The notes below the pieces were generated by a model, which was not told the DNA's origin, made no database searches, and saw nothing but the letters and a program-made list of their open reading frames with translations. Source: Oikopleura dioica (lineage: Eukaryota; Chordata; Appendicularia; Copelata; Oikopleuridae). Taken from it: a stretch of DNA of 64,000 nt. Shown here piece by piece: positions 11,367 through 22,737 of this stretch. The DNA is taken from positions 8,871,001 to 8,935,000 of the forward strand of contig OU015567.1 of assembly GCA_907165135.1 (NCBI GenBank), written 5' to 3'. Numbering within the stretch: position 1 is the stretch's first letter; each line of letters starts with the position of its first letter. The position numbers were made by a program, and so were the translations under genes.

Positions 11367-12882
11367 TTACAAGTCGAGCAACAGTCGTCGTGGGTCTTCG
11401 ATCTTTTGCTTGATGCCCTTGAGGAAGGTGACGGCTTCACGGCCATCGACCAGTCTGTGGTCGTAAGTAAGGGCGACATACATCATTGGTCGAATCTAGA
11501 TTTCAACATAAATGACGGCGGGGGATTAGACTTTCTCACCTCAACTTTGCCGTTGACAGCGACGGGTCTATCAAAGACACCGTGCATGCCGAGAATGCCG
11601 GACTGAGGAGGGTTGATGATGGGCGTTCCGAAGAGGGAGCCAAAGACGCCACCGTTGGAGATGGTGAAAGTGCCGCCTTCCATGTCTTCAATAGCGAGGT
11701 TTCCAGCTCTTGCGAGGCCGGAGAGTCGGGCGAGTTCTCGTTCAATCTAGGTTAAAACTCATTTTGGGAATAGATGAAGTGGACATACGTCGAGGAGAGA
11801 CATGGATTCCACGTTTCGGATGACGGGGACAACAAGGCCCTTGGGAGTAGCGGCGGCGAAGGAGATGTCGGTGTAGTCGCGGAAGATTATTTCGTTGGTA
11901 GCATCGTCGATGACAGCGTTGATTGCTGGCTCCTTGACTAGGCCGACGGACGAAGCCTTGATGAAAGCGGACATGAAGCCGAGTCGAGAATCGTGCTCCT
12001 TTTCGAACAGATCCTAAGATAATTAGAAAAGTAGATTTCTTGCAGTTGTTTTTACCTTGTATTCCTTTCGCATCGCCATAATACCAGACATGTCAATTTC
12101 GTTGAAAGTAGTGAGCATAGCAGCAGTGTTCTGGGCGGACTTGAGTCGCTGAGCAATTCGAAGTCGCATTCGGTTCATCTTAACTCGTCGTTCTCCTCGG
12201 TTTCCTCCAGCAGCAGGGGCTTCGGCAGCGGGAGTGGGCTGTAAACAAAGGTTTTCTTTTTAATTTTTTGGAAGGTTACCTTAACATCGGCGGTCTTGGT
12301 GGTAGAAACAGGCGCGGTTGGGACAGCAGATGGAGTTGGGGCGGCGGTTGGGATAGGTGCAGCTACGGGAGCAGCGGCGGCGGGAGCTTCTTCTAAAGAG
12401 AAAACATAGCTGGAGAATGAAAGAAATTTTGGGTACCTTTCTTTGCTGGAGCAGCTTCTTTCTTAGGAGCTGGAGCACCTTCGCCTTCTTCCATTTCAAA
12501 AAGAGGAGTTCCGGGGGTGACAGTTTCTCCATCTTCAACGAGGAGCTATGATTTCGGATGAATTTGCGAGTTCACATTAGAATCCTACCTTGGTAACAAC
12601 ACCTGCAGTAGGGGCATTGATAGGCAAAGAGGTCTTATCGGTTTCGACTTCGCCAACAGTTTCATCTGGCTGCACAGAATCACCGACCTCCTTGATCCAG
12701 GAAATGTCACCTTCGGAGATTGAGTCGGCAAAAGCGGGACACTCGATGATCTTGGCGAGGAGCTCGGGAGACATGTGAAGGGAGCGGGACATGCTGACGC
12801 TGTCCAGCTGGAGCATGGCGCGCGAAACACGAGCCGAGTGGCTCATGAAACGCGGCGTCAGTTTTCGACACTGGTGCCACAT
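11367..12882 (-). CDS. DLST: Dihydrolipoyllysine succinyltransferase, E2 of 2-oxoglutarate dehydrogenase
   Basis: Seven exons (12882-12589, 12545-12437, 12392-12280, 12238-12056, 12013-11789, 11746-11540, 11495-11367) encode about 419 aa. DLST is the mitochondrial core enzyme of the TCA-cycle 2-oxoglutarate dehydrogenase complex and transfers the succinyl group from lipoyl-lysine to CoA. The first ~40 residues are basic and Ser-rich, fitting a mitochondrial transit peptide. The lipoyl domain carries the modified Lys in [15 protein letters not shown]. An Ala/Pro/Lys linker follows with no clear E3-binding domain, as in animal DLST. The catalytic domain has [56 protein letters not shown] and the active-site motif [14 protein letters not shown] near the C-terminus. 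Introns are about 40-50 nt. It is next to EMC2 on the same strand, about 250 bp downstream of its stop. Confidence 0.95.
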
Positions 12883-13131
12883 TCTAAAGCGCTGCTGTTG
12901 AGATAGGAAGCAAGTAAATGAGTTTGAAGGTTAATTTACGACTAGAAGTTTGCTCCTGTGCTGGTGGAAGGGTCAAATTCTTCCTTGAGACACAAAATAC
13001 AGTAGTTGACAAGATTTTCGTTAAAAGATGTGTTGCTTTCTTGAAGGAATGTGAAGAAACTAGTGTAGATTTTTGAAGATCTAGAGTTTGACTGAATCTT
13101 TGAAGGGGCTCTCAAACAATCCATTATTATT

Positions 13132-14453
13132 TTAATGAAGAGCAAATTCATTGATCCAGATTGAGTAACCCTTGCCTAAAATTGCACAAACAGTCTCGAG
13201 GCCAGAATCAATATGGTCCGTCATCTTTGGTGAATTTTTCTTTGGGCAGGCGTCGGAAACTTCTACCTTGGATTTTTCGTACTTGTCCGTGAGTTTTTCT
13301 TTCGCCCATTTTACTAGTTTGAAGCAGCTTTCTTTATCCTCTGTTGTCACTCCCTTTAGGCTAAAAAAGAAAAACGTTAGCTCTCAAAAAAGGGGGCTTG
13401 GTTTACCCTCTGAGCGTCTCGCAGACTGTGACTAATCCAAGGAGCGCTCTGTTTGAGCTGTTTCCTGAGAGGCGAGCAGCTTGACAGAAGTGCATTTTGG
13501 AAATGAGATAATTCTCAGCGCCGCCAATTGTGTATCGAACTTCCGCGTATCTCTGGAAAAAAGGAGCGAGTTTTAGTATTTTATTTTATTTTCATGGTAC
13601 CTGGTGGTATAAATAATTCGCGGGGGAGATGAGAATGAGCTCTTCGAAGCAATAAGCAGCTTTTTCGTACTCATACTCGCTGAGGTACAGTTCTGCTAGT
13701 TCAAGCCACGCCTCATTGTCGCATTTGTACGTTTCCAAGTACGATACAAGCAACTATAGAAACGTTTTATTTCTTAAACAAGCTCGGCCGCGAAGAAGTA
13801 CCTTAACGGCTTCGACAGTTTTTCCATTAGTTTTGTACATGCTGATAAGCCGTTTCGTCATCGCTGCATCGCCTGGGTTTTCCTCCAGCATCTCTCTTGA
13901 AAAATCGATTCGATTCAATGAAAAGCTCTTTGAAAAGACTCACTTGTAGAGTTCTTCCGCTTCTGCCAATTCTCCATCTGCTTCGTGGAGAACTCCAATC
14001 AGTCTGTAAACTCTCTTCGACTCCGGAAACTGCTCCTTGATTTGGCGAAGGTAGGAAAGGCCGATGTCGTTGATTCCCAAGTCGATGCAGGCGAAGAACA
14101 TTTGCTCGTAGACGTCCCAGACTTCGTTGCCGAGTTTTGAGGAGTAATTGTCGCACATGTACTTTCCCAGTTTGTAGGTAACTGTTGCATTTCTATTAAA
14201 AATAATATTAATTTTATAAAATAAGGAGAATCTCCTTAGAGATATTGTTATATTAACTAATTTAGATAATAATTGATCAATTAAAATTTATATTTATCAA
14301 AATTGTCTATCAAAAATTGATAAAATTACCCATTTTATCAAAAAAATTTAATCTTTCCTACCTAGTGCCATTTTCTCTAAATTTTCTCAGCGTCTTCCTA
14401 AGTTCGCCAAAGCTCATTTCTGCAGCATCCGTACTACTGTTAATTCCTTCCAT
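13132..14453 (-). CDS. EMC2: ER membrane protein complex subunit 2 (TPR protein)
   Basis: Six exons (14453-14362, 14192-13944, 13895-13802, 13753-13601, 13552-13407, 13360-13132) give 320 aa; human EMC2 is 297 aa. EMC2 is a cytosolic TPR subunit of the ER membrane complex, which inserts tail-anchored and multipass proteins. Diagnostic stretches are SKLGNEVWDVYEQMFFACIDLG, LRQIKEQFPESKRVYRLIG, EAWLELAELYLSEYEYEKAA and LYHQRYAEVRYTIGG, which match the family pattern helix by helix. The C-terminal third is diverged. An AT-rich 167-nt first intron contrasts with the other short introns. The start ATG is 153 bp from the divergent MEMO1 start. Confidence 0.93.
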
Positions 14454-14606
14454 CTTCTTCAACCCTCTTTTTTGAAAGTTCGTTTCTCTTTCGACCCGTT
14501 TTCGTCGATGAAAAATTGGCGCGGCGCTTTTTTGGCCAATCAGCGCGTCAATTTCCGAGGCAAAAATTGATCACTGCGGAATTGGCAGAATCTTCAAAGA
14601 GAGAAT
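14454..14606. promoter_or_regulatory. Shared divergent promoter between EMC2 and MEMO1
   Basis: Only 153 bp separate the two start codons, which point away from each other, so one short segment must hold both 5' UTRs and promoters. It includes a CG-containing stretch (gttttcgtcgatgaaaaattggcgcgg...). No TATA box is evident. Confidence 0.5.
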
Positions 14607-15744
14607 ATGGTGAACAGAAGAGCTTCGCATGCAGGATCTTGGTATTCTGGAGATCCAAGAGAATTGAAAAATCAACTGAAGAATTGGCTCGAAAAAACGA
14701 AATTTGAGGTACGTTTTCAGTCTTATTCTCCCCGATAATTCTATAACTGCCTTTTATCCACCAACATTTTTCAACCTTACGTAAACATCTTTCCTCTAGA
14801 ATTCTTTCTAGAAAAAAGCCAAAGCCGTGATCGTGCCCCATGCTGGCTACGCCTATTCTGGTCCAACTGCTGCTTGGAGTTTTGCTCAAATCGACGCTCA
14901 AACGACCAAGAAAGTCTTTATCATCGGACCATCCCATCATGTTTATCTTCCGAATTGTGCACTTCCAGTTGTGAAAGAATACGAAACGCCGCTGGGAAAT
15001 TTGAAGATTGACAAGGATATTTTAAATGAGCTTCAATCTACCGGTATATTCACGGTATATACAAGATATTGCCATAAATTGATGTCCCCTGATTTCAAAT
15101 GACCATAATTCAAGGCTTATTCTGCACGATGGATCCTTCAACAGACGAAGACGAGCACTCAATCGAAATGCAACTGCCATACCTCGCTCATCTCTTCCAA
15201 AACCGCCTTCAAGAAGTCACATTTGTCCCGATCATGGTCGGCTCAGTGAAGGAAGAAAAAGAAGCGCAGTACGGGCAAGTTCTGGCAAAATATCTAAATG
15301 ATCCAGACATTGCTTTTGTTATTTCTTCGGACTTTTGGTAAGCCCAAATCTTTCTTCTCCATAATCAGCGTATTCGTAGCCATTGGGGAAAGAGATTCAG
15401 ATATACGTTTCGTTTGGAAGAATACGAGCAGATCTACGAATCGATCGAGGCTGTCGATCGAGAGGGAATGGACCTGATAGAAACGAAAAGCCTATCGAAC
15501 TTTCACGATTATCTCCGTCGAACGAAAAACACAATTTGCGGTCGAAATCCTATATGTTTGCTTCTAGCCACAATAAATTATCTTGAGCAAAAGGTAAACC
15601 CTGGAAATCCGGCATATTTCTACTCGAAAATTCTAGGGCCAGATGCAGTCGAAAATCAAGTTTTTAAAGTACGACCAGTCGAGTCAAGTTCGTTCGCCAA
15701 ATGATTCCTCTGTTTCTTACGCTTCTGCTGTCTGTTATATTTGA
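14607..15744 (+). CDS. MEMO1: MEMO1 homologue (mediator of cell motility 1)
   Basis: Exons 14607-14708, 14812-15043, 15115-15337, 15380-15593 and 15637-15744 give 292 aa; human MEMO1 is 297 aa. MEMO1 is a metal-binding protein of the extradiol-dioxygenase-like fold, linked to ErbB2 signalling, motility and iron/copper handling. Family landmarks are RRASHAGSWY at the N-terminus, IVPHAGYAYSGPTAAW, IGPSHHVY, DEDEHSIEMQLPYLAHLF, VPIMVGS, ISSDFCHWGKRF (the conserved Cys-His, formed exactly across an intron), NTICGRNPI and SSVSYASAVCYI at the end. All putative metal-pocket residues (H in HAG, HH, and C-H-W-G) are present. Introns are 36-103 nt. Confidence 0.94.
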
Positions 15745-16105
15745 GTTGGAAATTCTTACTGCTACAGTCTGTAGTTCCGAGATTAGTATTCATATAACTT
15801 CACGACACCACAAGATTCACGTTCTAACATACTGTGCGGCACAGTCTGTGCCCAATACACTTCAATGTTTTCGGTATTTTCATCGGTAAATCACCTCTCT
15901 AGGTGATTGTTCTCTGAAAAGTTCGGGTTTGAGTCTCATTGAGGGCAAGTATGTCCTACATCACCCGGCGGTTGAGTACGGTGCCGGTTCGGTAGTAACT
16001 ATTGGATTTGATATAATCTTCGACTACTAGTTGTTGAATTAGACAACACATATTTTTGGTGGAGCTAAAAAGTAGAACATATCCTTATGGTGTTTTTTCC
16101 TCAGA
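15745..16105. other. Intergenic between MEMO1 and CTU1, no gene seen
   Basis: About 360 bp hold the MEMO1 3' UTR and the CTU1 promoter or leader acceptor. No ORF, RNA gene or repeat was recognised. Confidence 0.4.
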
Positions 16106-17544
16106 ATGCCTCGGAAAATCTGTGAAAATTGCAACGAAAGAGCAGCTTGTGTTCTTCGATATGATCGGAGCATCCTTTGCAGGGAGTGCTTTTGCCGAGT
16201 TTTTGAAGAAGAAGGTATTGAATCTCATGTTGCTTTTGCTCAAATCGTTTTAGTTCACCAAACCATCACAAAATACGAGCTATTCAAGCCCGGACAAAAA
16301 GTAGCAATCGGCGCTTCTGGCGGAAAAGACTCGGCAGTGCTCATGCAAGTTATGAAAATCCTTAACGAGCGGTACAACTACGGCTTGACGCTTTATCTAC
16401 TGTCGATTGACGAAGGCATTTCGGGGTACAGAGATCATTCGCTAGAAGAAGTCAAGTTTCACTCGAATAATTACGGACTGGAGCTGAAGATTTTGTCGTA
16501 TAAGGACTTGTACAATTGGTCGATGGATGAAATAGTCGCGGTTGCCGGGAGAAAGTCGAACTGTACGTTTTGCGGCGTTTTCAGGTTTATTCCCGACCAG
16601 TGATTACTCATAACAGCTGATTTTCTAGGCGCCAGGCTTTGGACAGAGGCGCATGGCAGCTGGGAGTGGACATTGTCGCCACAGGCCACAACGGAGATGA
16701 CGTCGCTGAAACTGTCTTGATGAATATGCTCCGTGGAGATGTAGGGCGACTTTCTCGCTGCACTGGTTCGTTCTCTCTCTTTTCGCTATTTTAGACTCAA
16801 TTTTCCTCAATTTAGCAATCACGACGGCGGACGATCCCAGTGGAATACCAAGAGTCAAGCCATTAAAGTATCAGTACGAGGCGGAAATTGTCAAGTACGC
16901 CAGACACTCAAAAGTTCGATATTTTTCGACAGAATGTACTTATGCTCCAGGAGCGCATCGAGGTCACATCAGGTAATTATAAATATTGAATATTCAGACG
17001 TCGGAAAAGTTAATTATTTTCTCGCAATCCAAAATGATTACTGCGCGTTTTTGCGACGGATGAGTAGGCCTTTTCAGAGAATATTTACGCGCCGCTACGA
17101 AAATACGTCCTCATGTCGTTTTGGATATCATCAAAGCTGGAGAGAGTTTCGAAGTCAAAGACGGAGTCAAGGTTAGACAGAATCAGGGAGCCTCTTATCG
17201 ATGAACCTATTTAGCTGCCAATTAAATCGCGCTGCACAAGATGCGATTACATTTCTTCCCAGCCAGTTTGCAAGGCGTGTCTTTTGCTTGAAGGACTCAA
17301 CACGGGCAGACCTCTCCTAGGAATAGGAAAAACAAAAGAAGGAAGAGTCAAGAAATACAAAACCATCAAAATTGAGAGTGGCGAAAAATGTGGGAAGACA
17401 GATGATTGCTGTTCGAAAGAGAAAGAAAAGAAGTGCGAAATTAATGACGATGAAATAGAAACTTGCGGAAATCCTGCAGCAGGTTTGCAGGCAAAAGATT
17501 TGGAGAAACTGAGTATAGCTGCCGAAGCCTCAGATCTGTTCTAA
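16106..17544 (+). CDS. CTU1: Cytosolic tRNA 2-thiolation protein 1 (CTU1/NCS6)
   Basis: Six exons (16106-16215, 16255-16584, 16629-16765, 16816-16972, 17078-17171, 17215-17544) encode 385 aa. CTU1, with CTU2, thiolates wobble U34 of Lys, Glu and Gln tRNAs using sulphur from URM1. The N-terminal zinc ribbon is [20 protein letters not shown]...LCRECF. The ATP-pyrophosphatase PP-loop is [11 protein letters not shown]. The catalytic cysteine region is [17 protein letters not shown], and [16 protein letters not shown] is the family hallmark. [24 protein letters not shown] is the C-terminal second zinc site. The C-terminal tail is extended and acidic/Lys-rich with extra Cys. All introns are GT-AG, 39-105 nt. 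LITAF-like gene 1 starts 100 bp downstream on the same strand. Confidence 0.95.
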
Positions 17545-17644
17545 TTTATTCAAGACTGTTCATAGAATATTACTCGGAGCGCTGACACTGATAAGGCTTG
17601 ACGGATCAATCCACATATGTTTTGCGTGACAGTCATCTTTTAGA

Positions 17645-18060
17645 ATGGGCAATCCAGAAGCAGAACCACTTATTCACCAAAATAAGCGGCAAGAGAATAC
17701 TTCAGAGTCTACTGAAGCTCCCCCTGATTATTCTGAAATCTCTACTTTACCAACAGCGCCGACTTTTCCGACAGTTGAAGCTCCATCTGATTTTACAGAA
17801 AATCCCGTCTTTGGTAATGAACCAATTTTGTGCACTTGTCCACACTGCCAATATGAGGTAAATAACAAGATATTTTCGCCTAGTCTACAATAAATCAGGG
17901 AGTTTCTCGAACAGAACATTCGATGGGACTCCTAAATTGGCTTGTCTGCTGCTGCTGCTGTATCTGTGTAGCGTTTTGCAGTGATGGGCTGAAAAATACG
18001 ACGCATTCTTGCTACCGATGTGGAAAAACTATTCGTGTTCATAAACATTTATGCTTGTAA
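17645..18060 (+). CDS. LITAF-like gene 1
   Basis: Exons 17645-17857 and 17899-18060 give 124 aa. LITAF-domain proteins are monotopic zinc-binding proteins of late endosomes and lysosomes. The N-terminus is acidic and Pro-rich with a PPDYSE-like motif that in the family recruits ESCRT/Nedd4 partners (PPxY). The LITAF domain is split by the intron: knuckle CTCPHCQYE, then a short hydrophobic Cys run (LVCCCCCICVAFC), then CYRCGKTIRVHKHL. The hydrophobic insert is clearly shorter than in other array members, with CSDGLKNT standing directly after it, so membrane anchoring may be weak. It is a close paralogue of gene 2 (shared MGNPE, GLLNWL, IRVHKHL). Confidence 0.85.
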
Positions 18061-18231
18061 ATAGGCCACATTTTCTCTTCCTTGATTTACTTCTTGATTT
18101 GTCCAACTGTTTTCGTCATTTCTGCCTGTTTCTTCAATGAGTTCCAATTCCAGTTCGATATTTGTACTATAGTACAGAAGATTGAAATCTCTTACAATCA
18201 AATATAATTTCTTAGAGTGTAATCTTTTAGA

Positions 18232-18722
18232 ATGGGTAATCCAGAAGACGAGCCAATAAATAAGCAAAATCATCCCCCAGAGAACTTTTCACAAGCGCCT
18301 AGTGCACCTCCTCCTGCTTATGCAGAAATCGCTTCAGCCTCGATTATTTCTCCACAGCCAGCATTTGCGCCTGGTCATTCTCAAGAAACACCGACAGCTC
18401 CGACAATTCCGATCATTCAAGCGCAACCTAGCGTTACAGTTAACCCTTATTTTGGAAATAAACCGACTTTCTGCACTTGCCATCACTGCCAATATGAGGT
18501 TAATAATAGTTAATAATCACTTCATAAATAAATAAGGGAATTACTCGAACAGAACATTCCACGGGACTGCTAAATTGGCTTGGCTGCTGCTGTACATGTA
18601 TCTTTGGCTGTTTCTGCGGTTGCTGCTTGGTCCCTTTTTGCCTTGACGGATTGAAAAATACAACGCATTATTGTCACCGATGCGGAAGAGTCATTCGCGT
18701 TCATAAACATCTGGGTGTTTAG
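18232..18722 (+). CDS. LITAF-like gene 2
   Basis: Exons 18232-18498 and 18537-18722 give 150 aa. The start MGNPEDEPINKQN matches gene 1. The N-terminal half is Pro/Ala-rich with APPPAYAE (PPxY-type). The zinc knuckle CTCHHCQYE ends exon 1. Exon 2 has GLLNWLGCCCTCIFGCFCGCC, a full-length Cys-rich hydrophobic insert, then PFCLDGLKNTTHYCHRCGRVIRVHKHLGV. The short intron (38 nt) interrupts exactly after the first knuckle, as in gene 1. Probably a recent tandem duplicate. Confidence 0.87.
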
Positions 18723-18880
18723 TAGGATAAGAGTACCTTTTGTCTTTCTTGATTTCAACAATTGATTCCATCCCTTGATTCCCTCCACTGTATTATATTT
18801 TCTGTACGTACCTTTTTTCTTCAATCAGTTCCAATTCAAGTTCAATGTTTGTTTCATCAAAATAGTATGTCAGTCTTAGA

Positions 18881-19578
18881 ATGGGAAACCCTGAAGAGCA
18901 GAATCCTGGCTACCCTCATCAAAATCTGATGGGCGCACCAGACCAGCCGTACCCTGCCTCAGCTCCTCCAATGGGCGCTCCTCCAGCATATGGCGATGTC
19001 TACGGAACCCAGCCAGCTCCAATGGGCGGACCTCCTGTTGCAGGTAAAGGCTAATAAGTCTATCTCTATTTATTTCTGTTTCAGGAGCTCCTCCAGTTCA
19101 AACTCAACAACCAGCTTATGCTCCTGGCTATGCTCCTCCTCAGCCGCAAGCTGCCGGTTACGGAACAGCTCCAACAACAGTGATAATCCAGCAACAAGCT
19201 CCGCCAACAATCATCAACCAGCGATTTGGCAGTCAGCCACAGCATTGCATCTGCCCACACTGTCAGCATCAGGTTCTTTGAAATCTCTATATCTGAGGTA
19301 TCAATAAGATTATAAATTATCTGCTTTCTTCTGTACTAATGGTTTTGAAGGGTGTCTCAAAGGTTCATCATGAATCTGGCCTTGGAACCTGGCTTGCTTG
19401 TGGTGGAATTTGCCTCTTTGGTTGCTGGGCCGGATGCTGCCTCATCCCCTTTTGCCTCGACGATCTTAGAGTAAGCTTTGAAATTAAAATGAACAATTTA
19501 AACATTTTATTTTAGGACACAGTTCACAAGTGCGAGAATTGCAACAAGCTGATCCGAGTGAAAAAGCTCATCTCCTAA
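18881..19578 (+). CDS. LITAF-like gene 3
   Basis: Four exons (18881-19043, 19085-19272, 19351-19470, 19516-19578) give 177 aa, the longest and most canonical member. A Pro/Gly/Gln-rich N-terminus (MGAPPAYGDVYG, repeated PPMG/APP) contains a PPAY motif. The LITAF domain is CICPHCQHQ, GLGTWLACGGICLFGCWAGCCLIPFCLDDLRDTVHKCENCNKLIRVKKLIS, with all four zinc-binding Cys pairs and the CCLIPFC-DDL motif typical of animal LITAF/CDIP1. Two extra introns, before and inside the domain, distinguish it from genes 1 and 2, suggesting the ancestral copy. Confidence 0.9.
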
Positions 19579-19983
19579 CTCCTTTACTCCTTCCCTACTG
19601 AAAGTACAGCCCCTTTATTCCTATAAGAGCATTAGAAATTGATTTTAATGCCTTTCTTCTTGTACATTTGCCCAATGAATTCAATTCAATTGAAAAAGAA
19701 AATTCCTCGTTTCCAATCATTATTTTCAAAATACTTGAAGGCACGAAATTTCAGAAAAGAAAAGCCTCTTTTAACCATCATCTTTCATAAATATTTTACC
19801 TCGTTCACAATTTTTCTCTCTTATCCATCCGAAGATAAAATGCGTGTTCTCTTCCTTGATTCCATCAAGACCAAGTAGCATTTTTTACTAACATGTACTA
19901 CAACCCATCATTGCTTCTCTCAATAAATACTTCAATAACCAAACAACCGACAAAAACGTCCACTATGTAAGAATGACGCGTGG

Positions 19984-21154
19984 ATGACACAAAATTGCGA
20001 GCCTTGTCAACCCTTTTGTGGACGGAAAGTATGCTCAGAAGATAACTCAACTTCCCTTCAAGAATGCGGCCCCTGCCCCTGGGGCTGGCAGAACACCACG
20101 ATCAACTTGAGCGAATGTTCCATTTGCCAACCATGCTCGGATCAAGTGGATCTTTATGACTGGCTGTTTTTTTGTTTTCATCATGATTGCCGTGTATGGA
20201 ATTCATTTTCAAGCAATCATTCGACTCTCCGGTAGATTAATTCTTCATTATCTCGTAGACACATTTTGTAGTTGGAAACATGAAATTCATGCTTTTCGAA
20301 ATGATGTCTGCTTTTTTCGAAGTTTACTTGGGCTTTTTGGTCACGATTCTTTCTTTTTCTCCTCGTGGCTCGCTTCAATTAACCTCTTGCTACACTTCCG
20401 AGGTAAATTTATCGCACTGTACAATTGTGTCACATCTTTAAAGAAAGTTTATCTGGAGAAATGGTACCCTTTCGTGGATGCAGTTCCTGGAAGATACGAA
20501 CTGTTTCAAAGCCAAAAAAGCGAGTTCAACGGGGAAGGATGTCTATATGAAGTTGTTTATCCCCGATTTTGCCTTCCTCTCTTCTCGATGCTTCTGTCTA
20601 TCGTCCTGACTTTATTCGGCCGGCCAGCATTCCTCTACTTCAGTGGGAAAACTGGCGTAGAAAAACCAATGGAACCATATCTCTTCAGCCCATACCTCGA
20701 AGCGCTTCATAGACTGCCATATGCTATTTTGACATGGATATCAAATACTGATTAGATTAGGAGTTTTCAAAAATATTTGATATCCGATTGGAAGATTTAT
20801 TTTATCTCCTGTGGAGTTCTCTACGTCTCATTTCCCTACGCAGTTCTGATTTTCTCTGTTATCGCTCTCAGGTAAGTCTAAAAAACACCATCCGCTTCTT
20901 CAATCTATTCTAGCGCTTACATAGCTGCCGCAATCCAATCAACTCCATCGCGGAAGATCCCGAAACATGTCCCGTTCATCTACTTGAACATGCTAGCCAT
21001 GCTGTTCGGCCTTGGAGGAGTCATCTACGCGAATGGTTTTTCCTTCTGGTTTCTGTTTCTTTCCACGTTTCCGGCGTTCTTTTTCTTTTCTACTGAAAAA
21101 ATGAGCGATTTACATGTCTTGCGCGCTGAAATGGCTTATACGATCGCTGAATAA
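19984..21154 (+). CDS. JKAMP: JKAMP-like ER membrane protein, reading frame broken
   Basis: JKAMP (JNK1/MAPK8-associated membrane protein) is a multipass ER protein linked to ERAD and JNK signalling. The start MTQNCEPCQPFCGRKVC, then ECGPCPWGWQNT and DLYDWL, match the Cys-rich luminal head. Further exons (20272-20402, 20444-about 20740, about 20798-20871, 20914-21154) carry GNMKFMLFEMMSAFFEVYLG, EKWYPFVDAVPGRY, HEAVYP-like LYEVVYPRF, GVLYVSFPYAVL and a hydrophobic C-terminus, all aligning to the family by memory. Two breaks are visible: a run of seven T (20164-20170) puts the first membrane span one base out of frame, and an in-frame TAG lies at 20753-20755. The first looks like one extra T. 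The second may be a non-canonical intron or a true stop. The gene lies inside the LITAF array. Confidence 0.78.
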
Positions 21155-21380
21155 ATAATAAATTATTCTTAATTTAAAGAATATTTTGATTAATTTGCAT
21201 TTTCTTCGAAACCATGACGACTGACTGAAATGATGAATATCATTTGAAACAAAAGAATAGCAGCACTAGTCTAAGAGCGTCGTAAAATGCTTGGAATAAC
21301 AATAAATTCGCTCGGTCTAGTGATTCTTGTGAGCGTCTTTGGCATTTATCTGAAACAGAGCGCAGAGACACAGTCTAAAA

Positions 21381-21859
21381 ATGGCACAAAACCCAGGCTA
21401 CAATCCGAACTTTGACACTCAGTGGAGCACCAATCAATGGAGCAGTACTACTGCACCTCCACCAGCTTATGGACACACCCCACTTCCTGGCCAACAGCCC
21501 GGTTAGCAATATGGTATTTTAATTTCTATATTCTATTCAAAAACCCATCCTTCATCATAGTAATTTATCAAATTCTAGTGTTCGCACAGCCGATGCCAAA
21601 TCAACCGACAAATCCGAGACATCTGGGATCAGAACCGATGTTCTGCGTTTGCCCTCACTGTAAAAAAGAGGGAATGTCTTCTACTCAAAAAGATACAGGT
21701 CTTGGAAACCATCTTGGTGCTCTCGGATGCATCATCGTCGGATGTGTCCTCGGCTGCTGCTTCATTCCTTACTGCATCGACGATCTGAAAGATACTGTTC
21801 ACACATGTTCAAGCTGCCAGAGAGTTATCGGCACAAAAACTCATTTCTTAATATTTTGA
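21381..21859 (+). CDS. LITAF-like gene 4
   Basis: Exons 21381-21501 and 21579-21859 give 133 aa. The N-terminus is Asn/Gln/Trp-rich with TTAPPPAYGHTP (PPAY). The domain is FCVCPHCKKEG, then GNHLGALGCIIVGCVLGCCFIPYCIDDLKDTVHTCSSCQRVIGTKTH, complete for zinc ligands and the amphipathic membrane insert. Unlike genes 1-3, the intron lies in the Pro-rich region and the whole LITAF domain is in one exon, so intron positions differ between array members. Confidence 0.88.
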
Positions 21860-22029
21860 ATAAATGACAAAAATGTTCTAAATCGACTTTTAACTGGATT
21901 CGTAGGATTAATTAGGAAAAAGAACCGGAAAAGTCGCCATGGAGAAATCTTTGAAGTTCGGATCTATTCGCTTGTTCCATTATAAATTCAATCACTTCTC
22001 GGCATAAGCATAGATAGCCAGGGAGAGAA

Positions 22030-22449
22030 ATGACTGAAGTTCATCCAGAGACAAAAACGCCAATCGATGATCCTCCACCACCATATGCCGGAACCGAACT
22101 GAATACTGTTGCTCAGCCTCCTGTCCAGGCCTATCGTGCCTTAATACGTCAGCCTTATGGATCGCAATCACCTGAATGCGCCTGTCCGTCTTGTGGAACG
22201 ACGGTATAATCAAGTACTAATTCCCCTGTAACAAATATAAATAAGGCACGACTTAATTTGAAAAGAGAACCCGGCAATGGAAACGCTCTCGTCTGCTTGT
22301 TCTGCTGCCTAGCCGGATGCTGGATTTGTTCCTGTTGCGCATTCTGTATTTCCGAGTTGATGGACACCTTTCATGAATGCAAAAGCTGCAAAAAACTCAC
22401 TAAAGTCGACGAGTTCAGATTTTGTCAGAAAACTTTTGTGAATGAATAA
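22030..22449 (+). CDS. LITAF-like gene 5 (diverged)
   Basis: Exons 22030-22203 and 22246-22449 give 125 aa. The N-terminus has DDPPPPYAGTE (PPPY). The first knuckle is ECACPSCGTT at the exon end. The second exon has ALVCLFCCLAGCWICSCCAFCISELMDTFHECKSCKKLTKVDEF, in which the usual PFC-DDL/DGL motif is replaced by AFCISELMDTF, followed by a longer C-terminal tail. The zinc ligands are kept. The most divergent intact member of the array. Confidence 0.82.
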
Positions 22450-22737
22450 CTAAGTTACTTTCGATAACTGAGAATGACTTTAAATAAAATTGCGTCTTGA
22501 CTCACGTCTTAAATGCCAGAAGAGCTTAGTGAAATCTTCCCAAAATTGACGGGTCGTTTAAAATATCATTCTCGCTTTCCTGTTAGAGAAAAATGTCTTC
22601 TTTGGACGCTGAAGGACAAACTAAGATTGCTGAGGAGCAACCAACTGCAAGTACACGCATTTTTCTTGCAAAAATAATTCAACCGTCTTTTAGTAACAAC
22701 ACCAGCTGGGGAAAAATCCGATCTGGAACCAACGAAA

